NCBI GenBank assembly: GCA_903952885.1
Contig: CAJBHE010000099.1
Location: forward strand, 1-24,320
DNA length: 24,320 nt
Direction of reading: 5' to 3'
Source of the DNA: an uncultured Burkholderiales bacterium
GTDB taxonomy: Bacteria; Pseudomonadota; Gammaproteobacteria; Burkholderiales; Burkholderiaceae_C
Below, piece after piece: positions 14,966 to 22,813 of this stretch (the first letter of the stretch is position 1; every line of letters begins with the position of its first letter). The position numbers and the translations under genes are program-made. The notes beneath the pieces are model-generated. The model was given only the letters and a program-made list of their open reading frames with translations, was not told where the DNA came from and searched no databases.

Positions 14966-16381
14966 TTACAGCGAGTAGTACATGTCGTATTCGACAGGAG
15001 ACACTTCCACACGGCTGCGGGTAACTTCTTGCATCTTCAATTCGATGTAAGCGTCGATCCATGAGTCAGTGAACACGCCACCTTTGGTCAAGAAGGCGCG
15101 GTCTGCATTCAATGCGTCCAAAGCTTGGTCCAAGCTGGAGCAAACGGTTGGCACCAATTTGTCTTCCTCTGGAGGGAGGTGGTACAAATCTTTGGTCGCT
15201 GCTTCGCCGGGGTGAATCTTGTTCTCGATACCATCCAAACCAGCCATCAACAAAGCTGCGAAGCCAAGGTAGGGGTTGCACAATGGATCTGGGAAACGAG
15301 CTTCCACACGGCGTGCTTTGTCGCTTGCCACGTTAGGAATACGGATCGAAGCAGAGCGGTTCTTGGCGGAGTAAGCCAATTTCACTGGCGCTTCAAAGTG
15401 AGGCACCAAACGCTTGTAGCTGTTCGTACCTGGGTTGGTGATGGCGTTCAAAGCGCGGGCGTGCTTGATGATGCCGCCGATGTAGAACAGAGCCAAGTCA
15501 GACAAACCAGCGTAGCCAGAGCCTGCAAACAAGTTCTTTCCATCTTTCCAGATGGACTGGTGAACGTGCATGCCAGAACCGTTGTCTCCAGCGTAGGGCT
15601 TGGGCATGAACGTGGCTGTCTTGCCGTAGGCGTTGGCCACATTGTGGACCACGTACTTTTGCAGCAAGGTCCAGTCAGCGCGCTCGACCAAAGTAGAGAA
15701 CTTGGTACCGATTTCGCATTGACCCGCGCCTGCCACTTCATGGTGGTGCACTTCAACTGGGATGCCCACTGACTCAAGCAATAAACACATTTCGCTGCGC
15801 ATGTCGTGTGTACTGTCAACGGGAGGTACTGGGAAGTAGCCGCCTTTGACACGAGGACGGTGGCCACGGTTGCCGCCTTCAATTTTCTCGCCGCTGTTCC
15901 ATGGGCCTTCGTATTCATTGATGGCGTAGAACGTATTGTTGGGCTCAGTGCTCCAACGCACTTCGTCGAACAAGAAAAACTCTGGCTCCGGACCGAAGTA
16001 AGCGGTGTCGCCAATGCCAGACTGCTTAAGGAATGACTCAGCGCGCTTGGCGATAGAACGTGGGTCACGCTCGTACGCTTTGCCGTCGGTGGGTTCGATC
16101 ACGTCGCAAATCAAAACCAAAGTGATTTCTTCGAAGAAGGGGTCGATGATCGCGCTATTGGGATCAGGCATCAACAACATGTCAGAGGCCTCAATGCCTT
16201 TCCAGCCAGCAATGGAAGAACCGTCAAACGCTTGACCTTCTTCGAACTTGCTTTCGTCAAACTGCGACACGGGCGCAGTGATGTGCTGCCACTTGCCACG
16301 GGTATCGGTGAAACGGAAGTCCACGAATTTGACTTCGTTCTCTTTCACCATTTTGATTACGTCTGCAACGGTCTTGGCCAT
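14966..16381 (-). CDS. glnA: Glutamine synthetase type I
   Basis: This enzyme makes glutamine from glutamate, ammonia and ATP and is the main ammonia-assimilating step. The 471 residues match the GS-I beta subgroup. Visible elements are FVDFRFTDTRGKWQH at the N-terminus, FDGSSIAGW (52-60), the metal-site region GPEPEFFLFDE (130-140), EVAGAGQCEIGTKF, the ATP-site KPYAGDNGSGMHVHQS, NRSASIRIP, and Tyr400 in KDLYHLPPEE, the position that is adenylylated by GlnE. The start ATG 16381 was chosen over a TTG one codon earlier because AGGAG lies 6 bases upstream. A sigma-54 promoter precedes it and a strong terminator follows. Confidence 0.98.
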   Translation of the reverse strand: MAKTVADVIKMVKENEVKFVDFRFTDTRGKWQHITAPVSQFDESKFEEGQAFDGSSIAGWKGIEASDMLLMPDPNSAIIDPFFEEITLVLICDVIEPTDGKAYERDPRSIAKRAESFLKQSGIGDTAYFGPEPEFFLFDEVRWSTEPNNTFYAINEYEGPWNSGEKIEGGNRGHRPRVKGGYFPVPPVDSTHDMRSEMCLLLESVGIPVEVHHHEVAGAGQCEIGTKFSTLVERADWTLLQKYVVHNVANAYGKTATFMPKPYAGDNGSGMHVHQSIWKDGKNLFAGSGYAGLSDLALFYIGGIIKHARALNAITNPGTNSYKRLVPHFEAPVKLAYSAKNRSASIRIPNVASDKARRVEARFPDPLCNPYLGFAALLMAGLDGIENKIHPGEAATKDLYHLPPEEDKLVPTVCSSLDQALDALNADRAFLTKGGVFTDSWIDAYIELKMQEVTRSRVEVSPVEYDMYYSL

Positions 16382-16387
16382 CAAGTT

Positions 16388-16392
16388 CTCCT
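16388..16392 (-). promoter_or_regulatory. glnA ribosome binding site
   Basis: On the minus strand this is AGGAG, 6 bases before ATG 16381. It favours that start over the adjacent in-frame TTG at 16384. Confidence 0.75.
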
Positions 16393-16433
16393 GCTAGGGT
16401 TGTTGAGTTAAAAAGTGTTTCGAAGTGGGACAA

Positions 16434-16449
16434 TGCAGTTTCTGTGCCA
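16434..16449 (-). promoter_or_regulatory. Sigma-54 (-24/-12) promoter of glnA
   Basis: On the minus strand the sequence is TGGCACAGAAACTGCA. It has the complete -24 element TGGCAC and TGC of the -12 element, with the required GG-N10-GC spacing. The predicted transcription start is near 16423, giving a leader of about 42 bases before glnA. Its position upstream of glnA, beside ntrBC, is what NtrC-dependent control predicts. Confidence 0.85.
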
Positions 16450-16566
16450 ACGCACGCTTCACAGAGACTGGTTTCTGCCTCGCTATCAAGCCACATATTT
16501 TGCACGTAGATTGACACAAATTGGTCGCAAAAGCGTATTCTTTGCCCGAATACAGGAAAACGCAAC

Positions 16567-16593
16567 GCACCATTCTTGTGCAAATGTGCACCA
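16567..16593 (-). promoter_or_regulatory. Probable NtrC enhancer sites upstream of glnA
   Basis: GCACCATTCTTGTGC (16567-16581) has the GCAC-N7-GTGC dyad of NtrC sites. A second TGGTGC half-site on the minus strand (16593-16588) lies 21 bp, two helical turns, from the first TGGTGC (16572-16567). A third copy is at 16620-16615, inside the end of the CinA-like gene. The dyad lies about 150 bases upstream of the predicted sigma-54 start, a normal enhancer distance. The call rests on pattern match only. Confidence 0.68.
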
Positions 16594-16606
16594 AAATAGA
16601 TTTAAA

Positions 16607-17464
16607 TTATTTTCGCACCAATTCTGGGCCCAGCTTCACGCCAAAGGGCTCAAGGCCTGTGAGCAAAGCTGGGTATGCCAGAGCCACCGCTTCGGGCGAA
16701 CCTTTCACACCCAATTCGATGTGACGGCCATGCAAGGGGTGGTCTACGCTGGGCAGGCTGAAGATCTTGACGCCTTCGAAATCGCGCTCCAATGTCTCCA
16801 TCAGGGGCGTGAGTGTTGCCTCCATCGCGCCGTACACCACGATCGATTTTTCAATCCATGCCTCGTACTGGAACAGATGTGGGTAATGGGTGTCGAGGAC
16901 CCATTCCATCATGGGCCAAGCCATGACTGGAAAGCCAGGCAAAAAGTGCACAGCACCTCCGCCCACACCCAGCGACGTGAAGCCAGGAATCTTGTTGTAG
17001 GGATTAGGAATGATGTTTGCGCCCACGGGAAACACCCCCATGTTGAGGCGGTGAATATTGTCATGACGATCGGGCTCATACGGAACGCCCTGCTCTTTGG
17101 CGGTATCTTGAATGCGTTCGCGAATCAAGGCCTCGGCTTGTCGGTGCAAGACGATGTCTACCCCTAAGGCCTTGCCAGCGCATTGACGGGTATGGTCATC
17201 GGGCGTGGCACCTATGCCGCCGCAAGAAAACACAATGCTGTTGCTCTCGAACGCACGAGCTAGGGTGCGCGTGATGCGTTCAGGCGAATCTCCCACGTAG
17301 TCGGCCCAGTCAAGGGAAAGGCCTCGGGCGCTTAAGAGTTCTATGAGTTTGGGCATGTGCTTGTCAGCACGCTTACCCGAAAGAATTTCATCACCAACAA
17401 TGATGAGACCAAACTCTGGTTTGGTTTTAGGCGACAGGTGGGTGTGGGGGTCTACTTGAATCAT
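16607..17464 (-). CDS. CinA-type MoCF-domain protein (COG1058)
   Basis: The 285-residue product carries a MoaB/MogA-like molybdopterin-binding fold as in the N-terminal part of CinA, often labelled competence/damage-inducible protein A. Seen are FGLIIVGDEILSGKRADKH (about 18-36), GGIGATPDDHT (82-92), NIIPNPYNKIPGF and VHFLPGFPVMAWPM. It lacks the C-terminal nicotinamide-nucleotide amidase (CinA-C/PncC) domain, so an amidase role is not expected; the true substrate of these short forms is unclear. The first ATG lies 38 bases inside the upstream EI24-like gene, and no other acceptable start precedes the conserved domain. The gene ends 158 bases before the glnA sigma-54 promoter. Confidence 0.87.
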   Translation of the reverse strand: MIQVDPHTHLSPKTKPEFGLIIVGDEILSGKRADKHMPKLIELLSARGLSLDWADYVGDSPERITRTLARAFESNSIVFSCGGIGATPDDHTRQCAGKALGVDIVLHRQAEALIRERIQDTAKEQGVPYEPDRHDNIHRLNMGVFPVGANIIPNPYNKIPGFTSLGVGGGAVHFLPGFPVMAWPMMEWVLDTHYPHLFQYEAWIEKSIVVYGAMEATLTPLMETLERDFEGVKIFSLPSVDHPLHGRHIELGVKGSPEAVALAYPALLTGLEPFGVKLGPELVRK

Positions 17465-18311
17465 CTGTAGATGCTACCTCGGGCAAGGGCACTAAGGCGC
17501 CCATCACCAAAGTGCCCGACCCAGCCCGCAGGGCTTCAAGCGCGCCTAAGCTGTAATGAGCAAACCACAGAGAGGTAAAGGCAAACACCAAGGCGTAAAT
17601 CCAAATGGCCAGCGGAATCAGCACCAAAAACGCCGCGGCAAACACCGCACCTGAGGCCCACACAAGGCTGGGTAATGCGCCCATGTAGCCCGTGAGCACG
17701 CCAATCGAAAGCAACGCAGCACGGTGTTGACGACCTATGGCCAAACGCTCTTCGCGACTGGCATGGTTGACCAAGGCATCAAACACCATCACACGGTAGC
17801 TCAACCATCCCCAAATGAGCGGAGGCAGGATGAACATCAAAGGCGGCACGGCCCACAAAGGTAATGAAATGACCATGGCCACCATTGCAATGACCGTAGA
17901 ACCTACCGTCCAAACCAAGCTCGTCAGTGTGGTGCCCCCATGCTTGAGAGCCAAATGCGCAAAGCGGCGCTGCACCACGAGATCAACCAAACCGGGCGTC
18001 ATCATCAAAGACACGGCCAACAAGGAGATGACCACCAACACGGGAGTGATGGCAAAAATCACCACCAGCGGCACCATGACCGCTTGCAACTCGGGCGCAC
18101 CCTTGTCCTGCAGCCAATCCAGCATGCCTTGCAGCACTTGCCACGAGGCCAGCATCTCACGCACCCAGTCTTGGGTGGGCGACCAATAAAAATAACCCCA
18201 ACTCACCGACAGCACCAGCAACATGGCCAGTGGCAGCAGTGAGAGGACCATGACGCGCGGCATCAAACAATAAGCAAACGCACGCCAAAAAGAATCGAAA
18301 AACAAACGCAT
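17427..18311 (-). CDS. EI24/CysZ-like multi-pass membrane protein
   Basis: This 294-residue integral membrane protein begins MRLFFDSFWRAFAYCLMPRV and contains an LSLLPLAMLLVLSVSWGYFYW helix, then several long hydrophobic stretches (PLVVIFAITPVLVVISLLAVSL, IAMVAMVISLPLWAVPPLMFILPPLIWGWLSYR, LVWASGAVFAAAFLVLIPLAIWIYALVFAF). The layout and the central PPLIWGWLSYRVMVFDALVNHASREER region fit the EI24 domain family, which includes the sulfate permease CysZ. Transport of sulfate is not shown; most betaproteobacterial members are uncharacterised. I chose ATG 18311, which lies after the upstream gene's stop; the frame is open further upstream but that part runs through the sterol-desaturase gene. The C-terminal tail overlaps the CinA-like start. 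Confidence 0.82.
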   Translation of the reverse strand: MRLFFDSFWRAFAYCLMPRVMVLSLLPLAMLLVLSVSWGYFYWSPTQDWVREMLASWQVLQGMLDWLQDKGAPELQAVMVPLVVIFAITPVLVVISLLAVSLMMTPGLVDLVVQRRFAHLALKHGGTTLTSLVWTVGSTVIAMVAMVISLPLWAVPPLMFILPPLIWGWLSYRVMVFDALVNHASREERLAIGRQHRAALLSIGVLTGYMGALPSLVWASGAVFAAAFLVLIPLAIWIYALVFAFTSLWFAHYSLGALEALRAGSGTLVMGALVPLPEVASTDDSSRPPHPPVA

Positions 18312-18333
18312 ACCAAAAGCATACCGCAGGTAT

Positions 18334-19314
18334 TTAACGCGTGGATGAAAAACCCAAAGCGCACATGAGGCGTTTGATACCCAATCGCTGCTGCGACCAG
18401 AAACCTTCGCCGTAATCAACCCCCTGCTCCACTTGGTCACGGATGCCAGTGGGCTCGAAACGCAGGTCAAAGTTGCCCGTGCCAAACATCACGTCCCACC
18501 AAGGTAAAAGCACACCAAAATTGTGTCCCCCCAGAACAACCTTGGCGCCTTGAGCCGTTTCATGGCCAAAGCCAACGGCATGATGCAAGCGATGAAACCG
18601 CGGGCTGACCCACAAGCGCTCACCCCACTGGCCAAAGCTCACACGCAAGTTGGCATGCTGGAAATTTTCAAACAACTGCGTGATGGCCACCACCGCCACA
18701 AACTGGGTGGGGGCAATGCCAATGAGTTGGGCAATCAGCACCCAAATCACAGCACCCAACAAGTCGTCCAGCAAGTGATTGCGGTTGTCGCTCCATTGCG
18801 TCATTTGACGCTGAGAGTGGTGCAGCGCATGCAAGGCCCACCACCAGTTCCATTGGTGTTGGGCGCGGTGCAGCCAGTAGTTGACGAAGTCAAACACCAC
18901 GAGGTAGATCACAAAACTGATGAATGGGCCATCGGTCACACCTGGCCAGAGATCTTCCAAATGGAAAGTCCCCATGCCTTGCACACGCAGCTCTCCCATG
19001 AGGGTATCGAGCACAGGGTCTACCGACAAAAACAACATCACACGAAACAAACCCAAACGGTGAATGACCGTGTAAATCACATCCGTGCGAATGGCTTTGT
19101 GATCTGCCAATGCCTCCACAGGCCGCCAACGCTGCAGGGGACCAATCACAGCCACCATGACAGCGATTTGTAACAAGCCAACCAGTAACCAACCCGTGCC
19201 ATTGAACACATCTTCCAAGCGGCTGCCCATGCCTAAAGCGAAGGCGATGGGCTGCATCACGCTTTCATACAAAGCGGCTTGCGTGTTGGCAAACAGGTCG
19301 ATCAGCGTATCCAT
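18334..19314 (-). CDS. Sterol desaturase/fatty acid hydroxylase family protein
   Basis: This is a membrane di-iron oxygenase of the fatty acid hydroxylase superfamily, 326 residues. The iron-binding histidine clusters are in the expected order: HRAQH (149-153), HALHHS (162-167) and HRLHH (241-245), with further His at 220, 251 and 264. Membrane helices lie at about 42-60, 82-100, 130-148 and 185-215. Such bacterial proteins oxidise lipids, carotenoids or other apolar substrates; the substrate here is unknown, and bacteria of this type do not make sterols. The start at ATG 19314 (MDTLIDLF) overlaps the end of the deacetylase gene by 13 bases, showing tight coupling. A longer frame up to 19425 lies inside the deacetylase gene and is not supported. 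Confidence 0.88.
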   Translation of the reverse strand: MDTLIDLFANTQAALYESVMQPIAFALGMGSRLEDVFNGTGWLLVGLLQIAVMVAVIGPLQRWRPVEALADHKAIRTDVIYTVIHRLGLFRVMLFLSVDPVLDTLMGELRVQGMGTFHLEDLWPGVTDGPFISFVIYLVVFDFVNYWLHRAQHQWNWWWALHALHHSQRQMTQWSDNRNHLLDDLLGAVIWVLIAQLIGIAPTQFVAVVAITQLFENFQHANLRVSFGQWGERLWVSPRFHRLHHAVGFGHETAQGAKVVLGGHNFGVLLPWWDVMFGTGNFDLRFEPTGIRDQVEQGVDYGEGFWSQQRLGIKRLMCALGFSSTR

Positions 19315-20072
19315 GGTTTGAATTGTGGATGGTCTTTCATGGTTGCAAAGCAAAACCCTTTGGCTTTTAGGCCTTCGATCAAAGGCTCCAGAACGGCCGG
19401 GGCCCAAGGGTCTTGGCGTGACCAAATACCCAAGTGCGCCATCAAGATATCGCCTGAACGGATGTTGTTCAATGCACGTTGTTGGAGCATCGCGTTGGGG
19501 AATTTATCGCTGGGTAACTCGTCGCCCAAAAAGCCAGCATCAGCCCAGCCTACATGCGCAAAGCCGCATTGCTTAGCAGCGGCCAGCAATGAATGTGATG
19601 TTTTACCGCCAGGCGCACGAAACAAGGGCAAAGGCTTTATGCCCGTGATTTGTTCTAGGCGCGTGTTCGACAGCTGAAGCTGGTCGCAATACCGCTGGCT
19701 GGTCCACACCTCGGTTTGGCCTTTGTTGGGGCCTGCACTGGGGCGCATCTGCCAGCTGCCGCGAGGCAGATCTGAGCGCCAGTAAACGTGGTCAAAGGTG
19801 TGGGATGCAAAAGCGTGTCCTTCTGCGCCGCGGGCCTTCCACCAAGGTGCCCAGTGGTCACCCAGCGAGCCATCACCTTCCTTGGTAGCTTCATTGGCTG
19901 CAAAAAAGGTGACCTTGACGTTCTGGCGATTCAACACCTCCGCAATCAACGGAGCCACGCCCATGTGACCTGTGTCAAACGTGAGGTAAAGGGGCTTGCT
20001 GCAAGGCGCAGTAGCTTGGGCAGCAATACTCAATGAGGCGAAGAAAACAAGAACCAAGCAACGCATAGGCAT
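19302..20072 (-). CDS. NodB-type polysaccharide deacetylase, secreted, atypical motif
   Basis: The 256-residue product has an N-terminal signal sequence (MRCLVLVFFASLSIAAQA) and a NodB-homology carbohydrate esterase 4 domain. Motif 1 is TFDTG (31-35) in place of the usual TFDDG. Motif 2 is HTFDH (91-95), motif 3 RAPGGK (152-157), and a late motif DILMAHLG contains His213. The catalytic aspartate is kept, but the second motif-1 aspartate, which normally helps bind the metal, is Thr. Activity on peptidoglycan or another polysaccharide is therefore open. Its ATG and the stop of the propeller gene share one base (TGATG). It probably acts in the periplasm. Confidence 0.85.
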   Translation of the reverse strand: MPMRCLVLVFFASLSIAAQATAPCSKPLYLTFDTGHMGVAPLIAEVLNRQNVKVTFFAANEATKEGDGSLGDHWAPWWKARGAEGHAFASHTFDHVYWRSDLPRGSWQMRPSAGPNKGQTEVWTSQRYCDQLQLSNTRLEQITGIKPLPLFRAPGGKTSHSLLAAAKQCGFAHVGWADAGFLGDELPSDKFPNAMLQQRALNNIRSGDILMAHLGIWSRQDPWAPAVLEPLIEGLKAKGFCFATMKDHPQFKPWIR

Positions 20073-21052
20073 CAATAACGCTTGGCGTGATCCAAAGTCC
20101 AGATACCGTGAGGCGATTTACCGACTTTGACTTGGCGAACCAATTCGCCCGTGGCGATGTTAATCACGCTCATCTTCTTGATCCAACGTGAGGACACCAA
20201 CAATAACTTGCCATCCGCTGTGACCTCCATGCAGTCAGGCCCGCCGGGTGCTTTGAATTGCGTCACAGATTCAAGCTTGATGTAATCAATCTTGTTGATC
20301 GTGTTGGCCACACGGTTGCCCACAAACACATGGCGGCCATCGCCCAACGCACGGAAGGCATGAGCGCCCTCGCCAGTGGGAATATTTTTCACCAGTTTGA
20401 CTTGAGGACCGCTCACCTCATAGACCTCGACATGGTCACCACCTGTCAAACCCACCAAAAGGTATTTGTCATCTGGCGTACCAAATACGTCCGCTGGCAT
20501 GGCTCCTGTTTTCACGCGCCACTTCAAAGTCTGAGTGGCCAAGTCCACGGCCACCAACTCATCGCTGTCTTGCATGGTGGCGTAAGCCGTGGTGCTCCTG
20601 GAATCAATCCAAATATGGCTGGGCGTTTTGCTGGAGGCAATGCGCTTGGCCAAGGTCAACTCTTTGCCATTCCAACGGTAAATGTCAATGTGGTTCAAAC
20701 GGTTGGCCACGGTGACAAACCACTTCATATCGGGCGAAAAACGCAACTGATAGGGGTCCATCGTGCCGCGCACCACGTGTTGCACTTCGGCCGTGCGTGG
20801 GTCAATAAAGGTGAGCGAATCGCCGCCCGCATTGGCCACAATGACGGAAGTTTCGTCAGGTGTGAGATAGAGGTGGTGTGGCTCTTTGCCTGTAGGGATC
20901 CGGCGTATTTCTTTCCAAGTTGCCGAGTCGATGACGCTCACGTTCGCATCTAAAGAATTAAGTACAAAAATAGGATTTGCTGCTTGAACAGCAGGCGCTA
21001 CTAAAAGCAGCAGGCTAGCCAAGGCCAGTGACAGACGATGTATCAAAAACAC
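20072..21052 (-). CDS. Secreted YncE-like beta-propeller (YVTN repeat) protein
   Basis: This 326-residue protein starts with a signal peptide (LALASLLLLVAPAVQA, cut near residue 24) and continues as YVTN/NHL-like propeller blades across the rest. Repeated units include IFVLNSLDANVSVIDSATW, VIVANAGGDSLTFIDPRTAE, YATMQDSDELVAVDLATQ, YLLVGLTGGDHVEVYEV, VFVGNRVANTINKID and LLLVSSRWIKKMSVINIATGE. Proteins of this type are periplasmic and usually bind partners or ligands; no catalytic residues are evident. The start is a GTG at 21052 with AAGG about 10 bases before it. It is first in a run of five co-directional, overlapping or nearly touching genes, so the promoter for that run should lie in 21053-21177, where I see no clear -35/-10 pair. 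Confidence 0.87.
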   Translation of the reverse strand: MFLIHRLSLALASLLLLVAPAVQAANPIFVLNSLDANVSVIDSATWKEIRRIPTGKEPHHLYLTPDETSVIVANAGGDSLTFIDPRTAEVQHVVRGTMDPYQLRFSPDMKWFVTVANRLNHIDIYRWNGKELTLAKRIASSKTPSHIWIDSRSTTAYATMQDSDELVAVDLATQTLKWRVKTGAMPADVFGTPDDKYLLVGLTGGDHVEVYEVSGPQVKLVKNIPTGEGAHAFRALGDGRHVFVGNRVANTINKIDYIKLESVTQFKAPGGPDCMEVTADGKLLLVSSRWIKKMSVINIATGELVRQVKVGKSPHGIWTLDHAKRY

Positions 21053-21177
21053 AAAAAAATACCTTGAAAAATCTAAGCCCAGTGTAACGAACGGGGTCTA
21101 GCCTGAGAAAGTGCAAGGCTTCATTTGAGTCGAATTTCATTGACCTACAGAAAAGAAGCCACTCGCACCCAGGGAAT

Positions 21178-21921
21178 TTAAGCGTTTGTAGCTAACAGCT
21201 TCAGCTCACCCTCGCGGATCCAGCGCCACTGGCCTGGCGCCAAATCGGCCGGCAGGGGCATGGCCCCCATTTGCGATCGGTGCAAACCTACCACTTTGTT
21301 GCCCACCGCCGCCAACATGCGTTTAACTTGGTGGTACTTGCCTTCAGTCAGCGTCAAACGCAAATGGTGTTCAGAGACAGCCACGCACGCAGCGGCTTTG
21401 ACGGGTTTGGGCGAGTCGTCCAACACCACACCATGGAGCAGGCGTTGCACTTGTATGTCATCCAACGGGTCGTCGGTCGTCACCTCGTACACCTTGGGCA
21501 CATGGTGACGAGGCGAGCTCATGCGGTGAATCAGCGGGCCATCGTCGGTCAACACCAACAGGCCCGTGGTGTCTTGGTCCAAGCGCCCTACTGCTTGCAC
21601 GCCTTGAACCGCACTTTTTTGCGGACGGTAGCGCAAGGGCGGTGGCAGCAAGGTATACATACTGGGCCACGCCGAGGGCTTGTGCGAACACTCGTAGCCT
21701 GCGGGCTTGTGCAGCAGCACATAGGCTTTGGCGTGATACGGCCACAGCACGCCTTGCACCGAGAACGACAGGCCTTCATGCACGTCAACGTCTTCGAGTG
21801 CATCGTCACAAGTGACCAAGCCATTGCCCAGATCGACCTGCACGTAACCTTGTTGAATCAAGCCCGCACAAATACGCCGCGTGCCAAAACCTTGGGAATA
21901 CAAAATATCTTGCAATTGCAT
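21178..21921 (-). CDS. rsuA: RsuA-family 16S rRNA pseudouridine synthase
   Basis: This 247-residue enzyme isomerises uridine to pseudouridine in ribosomal RNA. An N-terminal S4-like RNA-binding region (about 1-50, LQDILYSQGFGTRRICAGLIQQGYVQV) precedes the catalytic domain, which holds YVLLHKPAGYECS, VGRLDQDTTGLLVLTDDG with catalytic Asp115, and LTEGKYHQVKRMLAAVGNKV. The LHKPAG and EGKYHQVKRM signatures place it in the RsuA/RluB/RluE/RluF group. RsuA (U516 of 16S rRNA) is the best guess by length and S4 domain; RluE-type specificity is not excluded. It is read away from the alpha/beta hydrolase with only 25 bases between their start codons. Confidence 0.87.
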   Translation of the reverse strand: MQLQDILYSQGFGTRRICAGLIQQGYVQVDLGNGLVTCDDALEDVDVHEGLSFSVQGVLWPYHAKAYVLLHKPAGYECSHKPSAWPSMYTLLPPPLRYRPQKSAVQGVQAVGRLDQDTTGLLVLTDDGPLIHRMSSPRHHVPKVYEVTTDDPLDDIQVQRLLHGVVLDDSPKPVKAAACVAVSEHHLRLTLTEGKYHQVKRMLAAVGNKVVGLHRSQMGAMPLPADLAPGQWRWIREGELKLLATNA

Positions 21922-21946
21922 AGGTCAATCGTAAACTGAACTCACT

Positions 21947-22813
21947 ATGAAACCCAGCTCACATTATTTGCAATGCCACGGCTTCAACATCCACTTCACC
22001 GCTTGGGGCGATGCGTCGCTGCCTGTGGTCATTGCATGGCACGGCTTAGCCCGAACTGGCCGCGACTTTGATGAGCTGGCTGAACAACTCGCCCCTCACT
22101 ACCGCGTGATATGCCCCGACACCATTGGCCGAGGCCTCAGCCAATGGAGCCATGCCCCCAAAGACAACTACAGCTTTGCCACTTACGCACGCATCACTTT
22201 GGACTTGATGGATGCACTCAAAATTCAACATACCCACTGGATTGGCACCTCGATGGGCGGCGCTTTGGGTTTAGTGTGCGCTGCCGCCCTAGAGCTGCCC
22301 GCCTTCAAAGGCCGCATTCGCAGCTTGGTACTGAACGACATCGCCCCCGAAATCTCTGCGGTGGCCGTGGAGCGCATCAAAGCCTACGCAGGCCAGCCAC
22401 CCGCGTTCGACACCTTGCCCGAGTTAGAAGCCTTCTTTCGAGCCGCCTACGCACCCTTCGGCCAGCAAACCGATGCACAGTGGACACACCTGACCGAAAC
22501 ATCCACCCGTCGCCTGCCCAATGGACGCGTGACGCCGCACTACGACCCCAACATCACGCAGCAGTTTTTCCGTGAAGTGCCTGAGTACCCGATGTGGCGT
22601 GAGTACGACACACTGGACATCCCTGTGATGGTAATACGCGGCGCAAATTCAGATTTGATTTCGCCTAAGACAATTCAAACCATGCGAACACGCGGGCCTG
22701 GCGCCAATGGTTTGCTTCGCACTGAAGAGATTGCTGGTTGCGGCCATGCGCCAGCATTGAACGTGCCTGCGCAGTGGCAGCTGGTGATGGACTTCTTGAA
22801 GGCTGCAGCTTAG
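21947..22813 (+). CDS. Alpha/beta-fold hydrolase
   Basis: This 288-residue alpha/beta hydrolase has a full catalytic triad: nucleophile Ser102 in GTSMGG, a likely acid Asp236 (GANSDLI) and His267 (GCGHAPAL). The oxyanion-hole region is VVIAWHGLARTGRDFD. There is no signal peptide, so it should be cytoplasmic. The sequence resembles the broad group of esterases and C-C bond hydrolases used in degradation pathways; the substrate cannot be stated. It starts close to the divergent rsuA gene, and its stop TAG overlaps the convergent GST stop by four bases. Confidence 0.9.
   Translation: MKPSSHYLQCHGFNIHFTAWGDASLPVVIAWHGLARTGRDFDELAEQLAPHYRVICPDTIGRGLSQWSHAPKDNYSFATYARITLDLMDALKIQHTHWIGTSMGGALGLVCAAALELPAFKGRIRSLVLNDIAPEISAVAVERIKAYAGQPPAFDTLPELEAFFRAAYAPFGQQTDAQWTHLTETSTRRLPNGRVTPHYDPNITQQFFREVPEYPMWREYDTLDIPVMVIRGANSDLISPKTIQTMRTRGPGANGLLRTEEIAGCGHAPALNVPAQWQLVMDFLKAAA

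Noticed and set aside
15125..15772. A 215-codon frame antisense to glnA
   Set aside because: glnA is certain on the other strand, and the frame has no ribosome binding site or recognisable protein features.
16511..16541. TTGACA with a downstream TATTCT on the plus strand, resembling a sigma-70 promoter
   Set aside because: The spacing of 19 bases is too long, and it points into the CinA-like gene in antisense where no plus-strand gene is supported.
16415..17167. A 250-codon open frame on the plus strand over the glnA promoter and CinA-like gene
   Set aside because: It is antisense to a recognised gene and to the sigma-54 promoter, has no family pattern, and is rich in His, Cys and Gln as shadow frames usually are.
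18523..19173. A 216-codon frame antisense to the sterol-desaturase-family gene
   Set aside because: Its His/Gln-rich composition is explained by complementing the histidine- and tryptophan-rich sense gene.
20258..20953. A 231-codon frame antisense to the beta-propeller gene
   Set aside because: The sense frame has a signal peptide and clear propeller repeats; the antisense frame has neither a start signal nor domain features.
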